Notes under the pieces: generated by a model
The model's database searches: none
What the model saw: the letters and a program-made list of their open reading frames with translations, nothing else
Told to the model about the DNA's origin: nothing
Shown here: in pieces, positions 23,912 to 33,196 of the stretch
Position numbering within the stretch: the stretch's first letter is position 1
Layout of the letters: each line of letters starts with the position of its first letter
Origin: an uncultured Ruminiclostridium sp.
GTDB taxonomy: Bacteria > Bacillota > Clostridia > Oscillospirales > Ruminococcaceae
DNA: 64,000 nucleotides
Assembly (NCBI GenBank): GCA_947630175.1
Contig: CANRGJ010000001.1
Coordinates: 1 to 64,000 of the forward strand
Reading direction: 5' to 3'
Translations under genes and position numbers: made by a program

Positions 23912-24598
23912 TTACATTACCTTATCCTTTTTGATCGTCCAAACAAGCATTATCCCGAACCAAATAAACATACTTTCACTCATCAGCCCGTTTGTAAATC
24001 CAAGGCGGAACGGCGAATCGGGAAACAACTCTTTTACCACCTGCAAAACTCCGTAGATCACGATAACATTGGTAAAAGCCATCTATTTCGGGAATATCGT
24101 TTTTCCGGATATCTGCAAATAAAACCAATACAAAAACGGTAAGATCATAATTACTTCGCCGATAAAAAATACAGATACAAATTGATCGTACAAGGCCTCT
24201 GCAACAGCAAGAGTTCCTTCATAACCGCTTTGTCTCATCATTCTGAATACATATAAAATGGCAGTGACATAGATATGTATGCACAACCACGGAGTCATTC
24301 CAAAGACAGTCAGATAGTGATAGATTTTCGTTTGCTTTTCACGATTTATAAATTTTTCGATATTAAACAGACCTATCCCATACAAAATAATGTCGGGATA
24401 TACCACAAGTGTTGACAGCAAATTTCTCCAAGCGGGAATTTGCGCCGCGCCTTCCGTCAGCCAAATTACGTCACCGTAATGAGCAGTGTCGCCGTACATC
24501 ATAAGCCAATCGCCGCTGCACATAAAAACGCAACCCAACATTCCGCAGGTCAAAGCGGTGGTCAGTTTTGTTTTATTTGTTATGCTTTTCAATTTCAT
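23912..24598 (-). pseudogene. Six-helix membrane protein gene interrupted by a TAG codon
   Basis: The first 171 codons (24598 to 24086) encode a multi-helix membrane protein (GDWLMMYG, HYLTVFGMTPWLCIHIYV). Reading stops at TAG (24083-24085) after SGKTIFPK. The same frame continues for 56 sense codons, MAFTNVIVIYGVLQVV through MFIWFGIMLVWTIKKDK, to TAA at 23912-23914. The downstream part is hydrophobic and coherent, so the TAG most simply arose from TGG (Trp). The whole reading of about 228 residues recalls a DUF6796-like family of unknown function; this name is from memory and unverified. Confidence 0.65.
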
Positions 24599-24881
24599 TT
24601 TGTTTGCCTCATAATTTACCTCTGTTTTTTGTGTTTGCTAATCCTGCCCATCTATAGGCAATTACCACATATGTTATCCTTTGTTCTCAATTATGCGGTA
24701 TGATCCTCGTCCGGTTCATCTCACCCGACCTCTTTCCAGAACCACCGCGTCTTTTCAAAGGCGTCCATGTAGTTTTTATCGCCAATCATACATCTGTTAA
24801 TTCATTTGAAATCGTCTATAAATTAGTAATAACGAACCGTAATTTCTAAAGAAAACCACTTATAAAAGCAGCAGAAAACAA

Positions 24882-24935
24882 TATTAGTTAGCAACAACTA
24901 ACTAATAACTTACCATAAATCTTTTTGTTTGTCAA
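24882..24935 (-). promoter_or_regulatory. Minus-strand promoter overlapped by a TetR-type operator
   Basis: Minus strand: TTGACA (24930-24935), a 17-nt spacer and TAAGTT (24907-24912). Directly downstream is a perfect 10-bp inverted repeat TATTAGTTAG-N6-CTAACTAATA (24882-24907), a form typical of TetR-family operators. It points toward the broken membrane-protein gene; no TetR gene is seen. Between the operator and that gene (24599-24880) only a short coding-like scrap (DKNYMDAFEKTRWFWKEV) is visible. Confidence 0.55.
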
Positions 24936-24997
24936 GCGTTATTAACAGCTAAAATGACTAAAAACCTTTTTCTATGCAGAAAACCACCTTGACAAGT

Positions 24998-25335
24998 CTC
25001 GTCTCAAAAGCTCATCCTTCAGAAATATGCTGACGAACATAGGTTTTTAAACTGCAAATTTCATTTTGACGATGGATATTTGGGAGCAAGCACTGAGAGT
25101 CCTTCCTATAAGGTAATAACGAACGACGTTGAAAACGAGCGTGTTTTAACCGTTATTGTGAAAGAAACCGGTCAAGGCTTAACAGGGGATTATTTAAATA
25201 CAAGCCTGCTTTATGGAAATCATTTTCCCACAATACGATGTAAGGTTCATTGCCCTCAATGATGGAGTAGATTTAATAAACGGAGTAAACTATTTTGCAG
25301 GTATCAAAAATTATTTCAATGACACCACTGCATAA
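24998..25335 (+). pseudogene. N-terminal remnant of a large serine recombinase
   Basis: The plus-strand reading SQKLILQKYADEHRFLNCKF, then DDGYLGAST and a shifted frame MEIIFPQYDVRFIALNDGVD, then NGVNYFAG, follows the catalytic-domain pattern of clostridial serine recombinases. The region with the nucleophilic Ser is missing, a frameshift lies near 25190-25215, and the reading ends at TAA after about 110 codons. Confidence 0.7.
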
Positions 25336-25394
25336 AACATAATAAAAACATAAGCAGTGCGGTGGTAATCAAAAATCCAAAATATAAAGCCAAA

Positions 25395-25455
25395 CGCCCG
25401 TTTTCGGCGGCTGAAACATATCAGCCGTATCAGAAACGGGCATTTGTTTTTGTCG
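25395..25455 (+). terminator. Large terminator-like hairpin
   Basis: GCCCGTTT...AAACGGGC enclosing an inner CGGCTGA/TCAGCCG stem, followed by ATTTGTTTTTG. It stands between the recombinase remnant and the lipoprotein ABC cluster. The following stretch to 25760 has only a coding-like scrap ending near 25728 (FYFKGVAETPITSVKYTS) that I do not recognise. Confidence 0.6.
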
Positions 25456-25759
25456 CTTACAGAGACTTTTTGCCATAAAATCTACCTTTATTCTTACAGT
25501 AAAATAATATCTCCACCGCAATGATAACAAATGTTCAGTATGATGTACCTATTTCTTTACAATATTTAGACACGGCAAATGGGATAAAATATACACGTCT
25601 TTGGCATAGAAAGCGTCAGACTTCCGGCGGAAAATACAGCGGTATGACAAGTTTCAGAGAAAAGAGACTGCTTTTTATTTCAAAGGTGTGGCTGAAACAC
25701 CCATTACATCAGTAAAATATACCTCTTAGGAATGAATAGCTGTCACTTGGGGATATTTA

Positions 25760-25788
25760 TTGACTTTTTTATGAAAATTGACTATAAT
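25760..25788 (+). promoter_or_regulatory. Promoter of the lipoprotein-ABC cluster
   Basis: TTGACT (25760-25765), a 17-nt spacer and TATAAT (25783-25788), 110 nt before the first lipoprotein gene. Confidence 0.75.
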
Positions 25789-25897
25789 GTATTTAAAGAG
25801 GTGATCTTATTTAATCGCTGATTAAAACAGTACAGCCGATTTTATTTATTATATATTTCGGCTCTTTAGTAATTAAAATCTTTACCTGAAAGATCTT

Positions 25898-27148
25898 TTG
25901 ATATTTATGATGAAAAAGAAAATAAAAAATATGGCTTTAGCTTTTCTGCTTTTGTTTGCAGCAGTAATTTTCACGTCATGCAGCGCGGAAGAAAAGGATC
26001 AGACATATGATAAGCCGTATCCTGTGCCTGTCTATGATATTTCATTTTTTGACAGTGGCTTTGCTTTAAGCTACCCCTGCGGCTCGTATGACGACAACAG
26101 CTATGATTATAATTTGATGTGCTTAGTGGACTATGACGCCAAGGCTGTGATACCAATGTGTTCCCGACCCGGCTGTGGACATACCGGCAGGGAAAACTGT
26201 GCTGCTGTGAAAAATTATCAGGCGTCACTTGTTTATGGCGGGACCTTTTACGGCTTTATAACCGGGGAAGACAAACAGATAGACAGCACCACAAGACGTC
26301 CTACCATTGACATCGTTGCATCTAACATTGACGGCAGCAATGAAAGAAAATTTGCCTCCGTGGAGGGAATGATATTCGGACTGTCCCGTGTTCCCAGGGA
26401 CAGCTCAATGTTTGTTTATCAGGACTGTGCTTATTTTCCCGTATACGTAAGTGATATGATAAACGGCATAGGAAGCGCCTTTGCCGAGTATCACTTTATT
26501 AGGCTTTCGCTGAAAACAGGTGAGATCACCGACCTGGGAATAATTGCTTCAGGCTATGGGGCATTTGTGACCACTTTGGGTGCGACTGCCGAAAAAGTCT
26601 ATTTTAATGCCACATACCGTGAAGAAAATATAGAATTGAGCGATTTCCAGTCAACGGAAGAATATTTTGAGGCAATAGAAAATGCGAAGGTCATCGAAAA
26701 GTTTCTTTGTATGAATCTGTCGGATGGAGCAATATCACAGGTAGCTCTGCCCGGAATCAGCTTCAGCTCTCGCATTGTTGCAAATACATATTTTTACAGC
26801 GATGAAAACGGCTTTTATAAATACGACCTGCTTACGGGTGAAACAAAAAAGCTTCACGAGCATCCCTGCAATGAGATGTACTATGTTACCGACGACCGTC
26901 TGTTCTATACCTGTGATGAGGAGAATATATCCTTCTCCCATGCTCTGACAGATGAAAGCACATCTGTCATACCGAGCCGCACTGATTCAGTAAATTTCAG
27001 ACCATTTAAGTTCAAGGACGGCTGGTGCTACGGAAATGCGGCAGGACTGTTGGATGACAAAGGAATAGCGGTAATGGCTTACTGCCGGGAAGATGATTAT
27101 TTCAGAAAAGAAAACTGCGAGTTAACAGCTGTTTCGTTTAATGACTGA
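25898..27148 (+). CDS. Lipoprotein with repeated-blade (propeller-like) sequence, function unknown
   Basis: A 416-aa protein with a signal peptide and lipobox (FTSCS). Near residue 85 is a cysteine/histidine cluster, MCSRPGCGHTGRENCAA, which could bind a metal. The rest is a series of beta-rich units of 45-60 residues with Tyr/Phe-rich turns (GGTFYGFI, ENGFYKYDLLTGE, DDRLFYTCDEENI), like a six-bladed beta-propeller. It has no obvious enzymatic motif. It is followed 20 nt later by a solute-binding-like lipoprotein and then an ABC ATPase and permease, so it is probably an extracellular accessory of that transporter. The choice between adjacent ATG codons (25898, 25907, 25910) is uncertain. Confidence 0.7.
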   Translation: MIFMMKKKIKNMALAFLLLFAAVIFTSCSAEEKDQTYDKPYPVPVYDISFFDSGFALSYPCGSYDDNSYDYNLMCLVDYDAKAVIPMCSRPGCGHTGRENCAAVKNYQASLVYGGTFYGFITGEDKQIDSTTRRPTIDIVASNIDGSNERKFASVEGMIFGLSRVPRDSSMFVYQDCAYFPVYVSDMINGIGSAFAEYHFIRLSLKTGEITDLGIIASGYGAFVTTLGATAEKVYFNATYREENIELSDFQSTEEYFEAIENAKVIEKFLCMNLSDGAISQVALPGISFSSRIVANTYFYSDENGFYKYDLLTGETKKLHEHPCNEMYYVTDDRLFYTCDEENISFSHALTDESTSVIPSRTDSVNFRPFKFKDGWCYGNAAGLLDDKGIAVMAYCREDDYFRKENCELTAVSFND

Positions 27149-27168
27149 GTGCCTGAGGAGGTATTCGT

Positions 27169-28617
27169 ATGCGGCGTATTTTTTTGATTATAATTTTATG
27201 CTTTACTTTATCACTTTCTGCGTGTAAATCAGGAGGTACGGAAGAAACAAATGTTCCCGACGACTGTGCTGAGCTTGTATATGCAGTACCATCTGTATAT
27301 ATGATTTCCGACAGTGCTTTGCTCAGCATAAACAACTATCTTAAGCAGCAGGGCAAGCCTTATAAGATTAGATTTCTGCCGATAGAGATCGAAGATTTCG
27401 GTTTTCATACCGATTACGCTGAAAAATTGAACGAGCTTTTGCAGACGGATCAAAGCCCGGATATATTTTATACAGGTGATGTCCAAAGCAATTATGACTA
27501 TTTCATAGAAAACGGAAATTTGCTTGATCTGACGGATTATCTGAATTCCGAAGTAGGGAAATCGCTTTACGCTTCACTACCTCCTGACAGATGGCAAACC
27601 GCAGCAAGAAACGGCAGAATTTACGGTGTTTCCGGTTATTGCGGCGGATATATCACGCCCCGCTGTTATCTGGTCAACAGAAGACTCATGGAAAAATATG
27701 GCTTTACCGAGGAGGACTTTAACTGTCCGTTAAGTGATATGGAGGAAATGCTGAAAACGGTCAAGGAGGGCGAAGGCGAATACTTTTATCCCTTGGCAGG
27801 TTCTAATGTATTTGACATCAGCAGTTTTTACAGCATAAGCAGAGCAGTAGGCATAAACCGCAATACAAATACTGCTCAGCTGCTTTCGGATAATCCTGAA
27901 TATATGGCGATAATTAAGTCTATCTATGATTATCTCGCAAAAGGCTATTACAGAGATAATAGTGGTTCTAATATAGACGATTTTCTTGTATATTATACCG
28001 CCGAAACCAATATTCCGATGATACCCGGCTTAGGTAATATGTATTCAGGCGACAGGCCCATTGATGAAAATGACCTTATCGTGATTCCGGCTGATAATGG
28101 GCATTGGTACCAGCTTGACGTAAAACGGTATACCGCTGTCAATGCGAAAACGGAAAATAAGGATTATGCGCTGGATTTTCTGACCACTGCTTTTACTGAC
28201 CAAACAGTTACAGACCTTTTGCTTTTAGGTGAGGAAGGAGAAGATTACACTTTAGAAAACGGCAAGGTGGACAACGAAAATTCAAATATGATAATGGATT
28301 GTGTGTACGGCAACGCATTTATATGTACCCCGAGATTTTTTGAATATGAAAATAAAACCGAATTATATTTTGATTTTCATAACAAGCTGAAGCCCGATCC
28401 GCTTGCAGATTTTGAGTTTGACGCCACAGGGTATGAGGATATAATAGCGGCAGCAGATGAGGCAGTAGGGAAAATAACCTCTATGAAAGACGGTATCGTT
28501 ACCTTTGATGAAATGAAAGCTGCCATAGACGAAGCAATGGAAAATGCGGAAACAGACAAGCTGATAGATGAGATAAACCGTCAGCTTGAAGAGTATATGG
28601 GAGAAAAAGATGAATAA
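27169..28617 (+). CDS. Extracellular solute-binding lipoprotein (family-1-like)
   Basis: A 482-aa lipoprotein (lipobox LSAC, mature start Cys19) with AGGAGG upstream. The fold signals resemble ABC sugar-binding proteins: PDIFYTGD, GNLLDLTDYLNS, a GRIYGVSGYCGGY hinge region and a long helical C-terminus. Unlike importers of that family it is followed not by MalF/MalG permeases but by an exporter-type ATPase and ABC-2-like permease. The ligand is unknown. The ATPase start lies inside its last codons. Confidence 0.75.
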   Translation: MRRIFLIIILCFTLSLSACKSGGTEETNVPDDCAELVYAVPSVYMISDSALLSINNYLKQQGKPYKIRFLPIEIEDFGFHTDYAEKLNELLQTDQSPDIFYTGDVQSNYDYFIENGNLLDLTDYLNSEVGKSLYASLPPDRWQTAARNGRIYGVSGYCGGYITPRCYLVNRRLMEKYGFTEEDFNCPLSDMEEMLKTVKEGEGEYFYPLAGSNVFDISSFYSISRAVGINRNTNTAQLLSDNPEYMAIIKSIYDYLAKGYYRDNSGSNIDDFLVYYTAETNIPMIPGLGNMYSGDRPIDENDLIVIPADNGHWYQLDVKRYTAVNAKTENKDYALDFLTTAFTDQTVTDLLLLGEEGEDYTLENGKVDNENSNMIMDCVYGNAFICTPRFFEYENKTELYFDFHNKLKPDPLADFEFDATGYEDIIAAADEAVGKITSMKDGIVTFDEMKAAIDEAMENAETDKLIDEINRQLEEYMGEKDE

Positions 28618-29323
28618 GCTTCAGCTGAAAAACGTCAGCAAGCATTACAGCTCAAAGCTTGCTTTGGACAATATAAGCTGTGAGTTCTCAGTGGGCATAT
28701 GGGGCTTTCTGGGACCTAACGGGGCGGGAAAATCCACCCTGATGAACATTATTGCGGGGATACTTAAGCCTGACGGAGAAAGCGTCGTTTTATACAATGA
28801 AACGCCTGTGCCGCAGCTTGGAAGATCCTATCGTTCCGTAATAGGATATATGCCTCAGCAGCAAAATGTTTTCAGAGATTTTACAGGAGCACAGTTTCTT
28901 TCTTATATGGCCGCATTGAAAGGGATCGACTCCAAAGCCGCAAGAGTGCAGATATCGGAGTTGCTTCAGCGTCTTGAGCTTACGGATATTGCTCACAGGA
29001 GGATAAGCGGATATTCCGGCGGTATGAAACAGCGCATACTGTTGGCTCAGGCTCTTCTGGGCGCTCCCGAGATACTTATACTTGACGAACCCACCGCAGG
29101 AGTTGACCCTAAGCAGCGTGTGATAATCAAAAATCTGATAAAGGAAATTTCGGAGGATAAAATAATTCTGCTTTCCACTCATATAGTATCGGATATAGAA
29201 AAGCTGGCAGACAGGATAGTTTTTCTGAAGGACGGCAGGATAGTTCAGCAGGGAGCCGCCGATGAGCTTCTTGCGGGGACTGAGCTTGAGAGCCTTTATA
29301 TGCGGTATTTTGGTGATGAATGA
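28610..29323 (+). CDS. ABC transporter ATPase (ABC-2/exporter type)
   Basis: A 237-aa ATPase with Walker A GPNGAGKST, signature YSGGMKQRILLAQALL, Walker B ILILDEPTAGVDP and switch STHIVSDIE. The preferred start is ATG at 28610 (GGGAGAAAAAG upstream), overlapping the preceding stop by 8 nt; an earlier in-frame codon at 28586 is less likely. It is followed by the permease with a 4-nt overlap. Confidence 0.88.
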   Translation: MNKLQLKNVSKHYSSKLALDNISCEFSVGIWGFLGPNGAGKSTLMNIIAGILKPDGESVVLYNETPVPQLGRSYRSVIGYMPQQQNVFRDFTGAQFLSYMAALKGIDSKAARVQISELLQRLELTDIAHRRISGYSGGMKQRILLAQALLGAPEILILDEPTAGVDPKQRVIIKNLIKEISEDKIILLSTHIVSDIEKLADRIVFLKDGRIVQQGAADELLAGTELESLYMRYFGDE

Positions 29324-31545
29324 TGAAACTGTTTTTTTATGAGATACGAAAGCTGTTTAAAGGAAAAGCCCCGCTGATATTTTTGTTGGTTATCCTGTCT
29401 GCGGCGTTATTTTTTGACCTGCGGCAGGAATGGGACAGATATTATCCGTATGAAGCCTACGCAAAATTGTGCAATGATGTTTTATCCCTTCCCGAAGGGG
29501 AAAGGGAAAATTATTTAAAGGAAAATGCAGATAAATATAACGCTTTTTACAGCTTCGAATTGGGAATGATCTCTTCTGATGATGAGAAAAACGCTCAGTA
29601 TATCCTCCAATACGAAAACGGCGCAGAGACAATATACACTGACAGCTTTTTCGCTGAATATTCTCTTTTCAGTGACACGTACGAGCAATATACAGATACC
29701 TACCATTATTCGCAGCATATATCGGACATTCTGGCGCAGGCGGAAAAAATGAGTGAGCTTTCGGTGTTCGGCGGCAAAAATTCCTTTGAGCAAAGGAATA
29801 TATCTGCCGCTGCCGCTGCCTATAAGGCGTTAAACGGTTTGACACCCCGCTTTGCTGACACGGCGGGGTTGAATTTTCTGCTCTCCTTTTCCGCCGACAA
29901 GCTTCTCATTCTCGCAGCTGCAGTTTTCGGTGCTTTCGTTATGGTTATGGACGAGCGCAGAACAGGCTCGCTGCGTATCGAAAATGCGACAAAAAACGGA
30001 AGGACTTTTCTTGCTCTGAGCAAGACAGGCGCTGTTTTTGTGTGGTGCGCAGCAAACAGTATACTTTTATTGGCAGTAAAGCTGATAATTACCGCCGCTA
30101 GGTATGACATCTCTGCTATTTTTCTGCCAATACAGTCTTTAAGCGGATTTGTCAACTGCCCTTATGCACTTTCGACGGCGGAATATATTGCCATAGCCTC
30201 AGCATTAGGCTGCTTTTCGGCATTTGTCTGCGCAATGCTGTTTGCGTTTGTTTTCACTTTAAAAAAATATATCATAGGTGGCGCCGCAGGCGTTATATTT
30301 ACAGTCCTGCAATTTGCCGCATATGAAAGGCTTGACGGTTTAAGCTCCCTTGGCGTGTTCAAGTATTTCAATATTTCCGCCGCACTGCATTTTTCTGAAA
30401 CAGGAATGACGTTTACCACCGTAAACCTTTTTCAGGAGCCTGTGGATACCTTTACAGTATCGGTAACTTTTCTGCTGATTTTTGCCTTACTGTTCTGCGC
30501 TTCTTTTGTGTTTTCCTTTGCAGGCTCATATATGGACTTTCAGGGCATTTCCTTAAACATACGCTCATCCCGCATACCGTCTGCAAATTTGTTTTACAGG
30601 GAAGTGTACAGGGTTTTTATCACAAAGGGCGGCCTGGCTGTGCTTATACTTCTGCTTTGCGTGACTGTTTACGACGTAGTAAATGATGATGTTCATTATG
30701 AAGCTGTTGACGGTTACTACGAATTATATCTGAACGATATTGAACAAATGACATTGTCGGAAACCGCCAGTTTCATAAAAGAAGAGGAAAAACGTCTTTC
30801 CGATTTGCAGAACAAGATGTCTGAGCTTAATGAAAGCTATCAGAATGGTAAGATCGCATCGGGCTCTTATGTGACTGCGGCAACTATAATTCAAAGTGAG
30901 CTTGCGAAGCGCCCTGCTCTCAGGCTTTTGTCGGAGCAGTATAGGTATATTTCGGAGGAAGAACCGTCGGCGAACTTCGTTTATTATAAAAAAATCGATA
31001 AATATATGAATTTTGACAACAGCAAAGATGACATAAAGAGTAGTCTGTACACGCAGCTGGCGTTAGTGTTTGTGATATGCACGCTGTTTTCGGGGCTTAG
31101 CATCGAGGAGCGCCGCCTTATTTCCTGCACAGCGGACGGAAAAGGAAAACTGCTGAGAATAAGAACTTATATCTGCATATTGTCAGCAGTGGCAATTTTT
31201 CTTTGCGCAGCTCTTCCCGAGATGATTACTCTGCTTTCTCACAACAGATCTTCAGATCTTTCTGCTGCCCTCCAAAGCCTGATATATTTCAGGGGACTTA
31301 CCGCAAATATATCCATAGGCTTTTATTTCGTGCTGATGTATTTGCTTCGGCTTGCTTCTGTGCTGTTTACCGCTTTGTTCATAGCTTTTATCGGAATTAC
31401 GGTAAAAGAGCAAAAGACAGTAATTGTTTTATGCTCGGTGATAATTCTCTTACCCACAGCGTCAGCGCTTTTATTCGGTCCCGAAGCATTTCCGCTTATT
31501 TATGAATTGGAAAGCAATGCGCTTTTGAGGCGGTTTCTGATTTAA
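29320..31545 (+). CDS. ABC permease made of two fused ABC-2-like halves
   Basis: A 741-aa membrane protein. Residues 1-405 and about 422-741 have the same plan. Each begins with a basic FFYEIRKLF/FYREVYRVF segment and one helix, followed by an extracytoplasmic loop of about 110-150 residues starting with a Tyr-rich motif. Then comes a helix ending in a cytoplasmic loop (DERRTGSLR at 211; EERRLIS at 596) and four to five further helices. A single chain therefore seems to supply both membrane domains, served by the one ATPase. The substrate is unknown. The gene ends the cluster; no terminator hairpin is evident directly after it. Confidence 0.8.
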   Translation: MMKLFFYEIRKLFKGKAPLIFLLVILSAALFFDLRQEWDRYYPYEAYAKLCNDVLSLPEGERENYLKENADKYNAFYSFELGMISSDDEKNAQYILQYENGAETIYTDSFFAEYSLFSDTYEQYTDTYHYSQHISDILAQAEKMSELSVFGGKNSFEQRNISAAAAAYKALNGLTPRFADTAGLNFLLSFSADKLLILAAAVFGAFVMVMDERRTGSLRIENATKNGRTFLALSKTGAVFVWCAANSILLLAVKLIITAARYDISAIFLPIQSLSGFVNCPYALSTAEYIAIASALGCFSAFVCAMLFAFVFTLKKYIIGGAAGVIFTVLQFAAYERLDGLSSLGVFKYFNISAALHFSETGMTFTTVNLFQEPVDTFTVSVTFLLIFALLFCASFVFSFAGSYMDFQGISLNIRSSRIPSANLFYREVYRVFITKGGLAVLILLLCVTVYDVVNDDVHYEAVDGYYELYLNDIEQMTLSETASFIKEEEKRLSDLQNKMSELNESYQNGKIASGSYVTAATIIQSELAKRPALRLLSEQYRYISEEEPSANFVYYKKIDKYMNFDNSKDDIKSSLYTQLALVFVICTLFSGLSIEERRLISCTADGKGKLLRIRTYICILSAVAIFLCAALPEMITLLSHNRSSDLSAALQSLIYFRGLTANISIGFYFVLMYLLRLASVLFTALFIAFIGITVKEQKTVIVLCSVIILLPTASALLFGPEAFPLIYELESNALLRRFLI

Positions 31546-32608
31546 AGATTATTACGATTCATTAAGCAACCTTATCAATGACTTGAATCTCTACCATAAT
31601 GTTTTATTAAAATTATAAAAGAAAAGATGAGTGATCAGCAAATTGCATTTTACTCGTTTTTCTGTTTGACATTTGTTCTATTTCAGTTAGTTGATTTCTG
31701 TTCAATGGTTAGCTGACATATGTTGATTAAAATAATATTTTTCCCAGTAGTCGTGTCACCCTGCACGGCTGCTCTTTTTCTACGGCGGTAACACTCATTT
31801 GCATCCTAAAAAATATTGGTAGTTTTCATTTATATCAATATACTTAGCACCGCATCTTTGGAACACAAATTCTATGTAATTACAAACCTTGGATACAGTT
31901 ACGATCAAAAAGTGGCAGTTAATTGGTAATCAGTACTCCACCTCTCCTGCTCTAATCAGTTTCTTACGTTCCTGAAATCCGGATTTCTTAAAACCTGCTA
32001 TGCTGCAATAGTCAACAACTTATCGTTTCTTTTTATTTTAAATCTTCATAATGTTTTTTTGCTTTGACTTGCTTCTATATTATTTAATTTCCTAATATAA
32101 TAAATATTTTTCATCATCTGAAGTCCCAAAAATATAATTTGGAGGAATAGTATTCCCAAATTTGTCTTTTTCAACAAGTAAAGCTTTTGCAATTTTATTT
32201 GTATTTCATGAAACTCCTGTAAGCTGTTCTCCAATTATATTAAATATATTACCTCCTACAAAATTGATTAAGGCAGTATTTCCGCATTAAGGAGTCTGGA
32301 AATTTCCACAGCAAATGAAGTTTGAAAATCACGTTCAGGTTCCTGATTTTACAAACAGGTATTTATCCGATCTTTAATTTTTCCAAACAATCAATAAATG
32401 TTGGACAAAGGCGGTGTTTGCTGTCAGCCCCCAAGCCGCAGCGCTTGAATAATTATTTCAAAGACTGTTTTTTATAAAACTTTTGAAATAATTTTAATTT
32501 TTTTATGTAAAAAGCAGAGATTATAAATGTAATTATAAAAGGAACTATTCGTACCGCATACATTTTAATTACTGTATTAACAGCAGTTTATGAAATCATC
32601 TCCCCAAA
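31546..32608. other. Gene-poor AT-rich debris region
   Basis: No intact gene. On the minus strand between about 32290 and 32040 a coherent reading (GNTALINFVGGNIFNIIGEQ, then KALLVEKDKFGNTIPPNYIF and GTSDDEKYLLY) is broken by in-frame TGA and TAG codons; it looks like a dead gene fragment that I cannot assign. At 32451-32505 a 12-bp inverted repeat (AATTATTTCAAA/TTTGAAATAATT) followed by T-rich sequence forms a terminator-like hairpin. The remainder shows nothing I recognise. Confidence 0.5.
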
Positions 32609-33193
32609 ATGGCGCATATCCTCGTCAAGGACATGTTAAGAATCAGCATGGCTTATATTGAAGCCGGCAGATATATGGATTTTGTTTTTCTGTCACTTGG
32701 CTGTCGGTTTATAGCTCTCAATGACGGCGTGGTTACTCAACAGAAAAGCAACGAAATGCTGGTCATAATGAAAAATGTGATGAACGACCTTTACGCACGG
32801 TATACAAGCAACAAAATAATCAAGGCAGTCAAACAATTTACTTTCAAAAGTGGCAAGTATGTTGGCTGCTATGCTTCTCTTGGCTACAAAAAGAGTGCGG
32901 CTGACAAGCACGCTTTGGAAATCGACACGATAACATCTCCCGTAGTAAAACACATTTTCGATATGCACCTGCAAGGGAACGATTTCCGAAAAATTGCGGT
33001 GCAGCTTAACGCTGAGGATGTTCCCGCATCGGGAATATTTTACTATATGGCAGAGGGAAGAGAAAATTCTCGAAGTGAAGCTTCGTATTGAAACGATGTT
33101 ATCATAAAGACAATTCTCCACAAAGAGGTCCATATCGGTCATATGGTTCAGAGCAAGACGGGGACGGTATTTTATTATGCTGATGTGAAATAA
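32609..33193 (+). pseudogene. Internal remnant of a large serine recombinase
   Basis: The plus-strand reading ILVKDMLRIS, YIEAGRYMDF, RFIALNDGVV, YARYTSNKIIKAV, SLGYKKSAADKH, then VVKHIFDMHLQGNDFRKIAV follows the end of the catalytic domain and the recombinase domain. After an in-frame TGA (33089-33091) the same frame continues ILHKEVHIGHMVQSKTGT to TAA at 33193. The Ser-containing N-terminus and zinc-ribbon/coiled-coil C-terminus are absent, so it cannot be active. Confidence 0.75.
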
Positions 33194-33196
33194 AAA

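Noticed and set aside
24083-24085. TAG as a possible pyrrolysine or recoded codon
   Set aside because: No supporting stem-loop or Pyl context is seen and the codon sits where Trp is plausible (TGG to TAG); nonsense mutation is simpler.
25521-25715. 64-codon plus-strand open frame before the lipoprotein cluster
   Set aside because: No ribosome site and no recognisable family; another frame nearby looks like a different decayed fragment, so it is not called as a gene.
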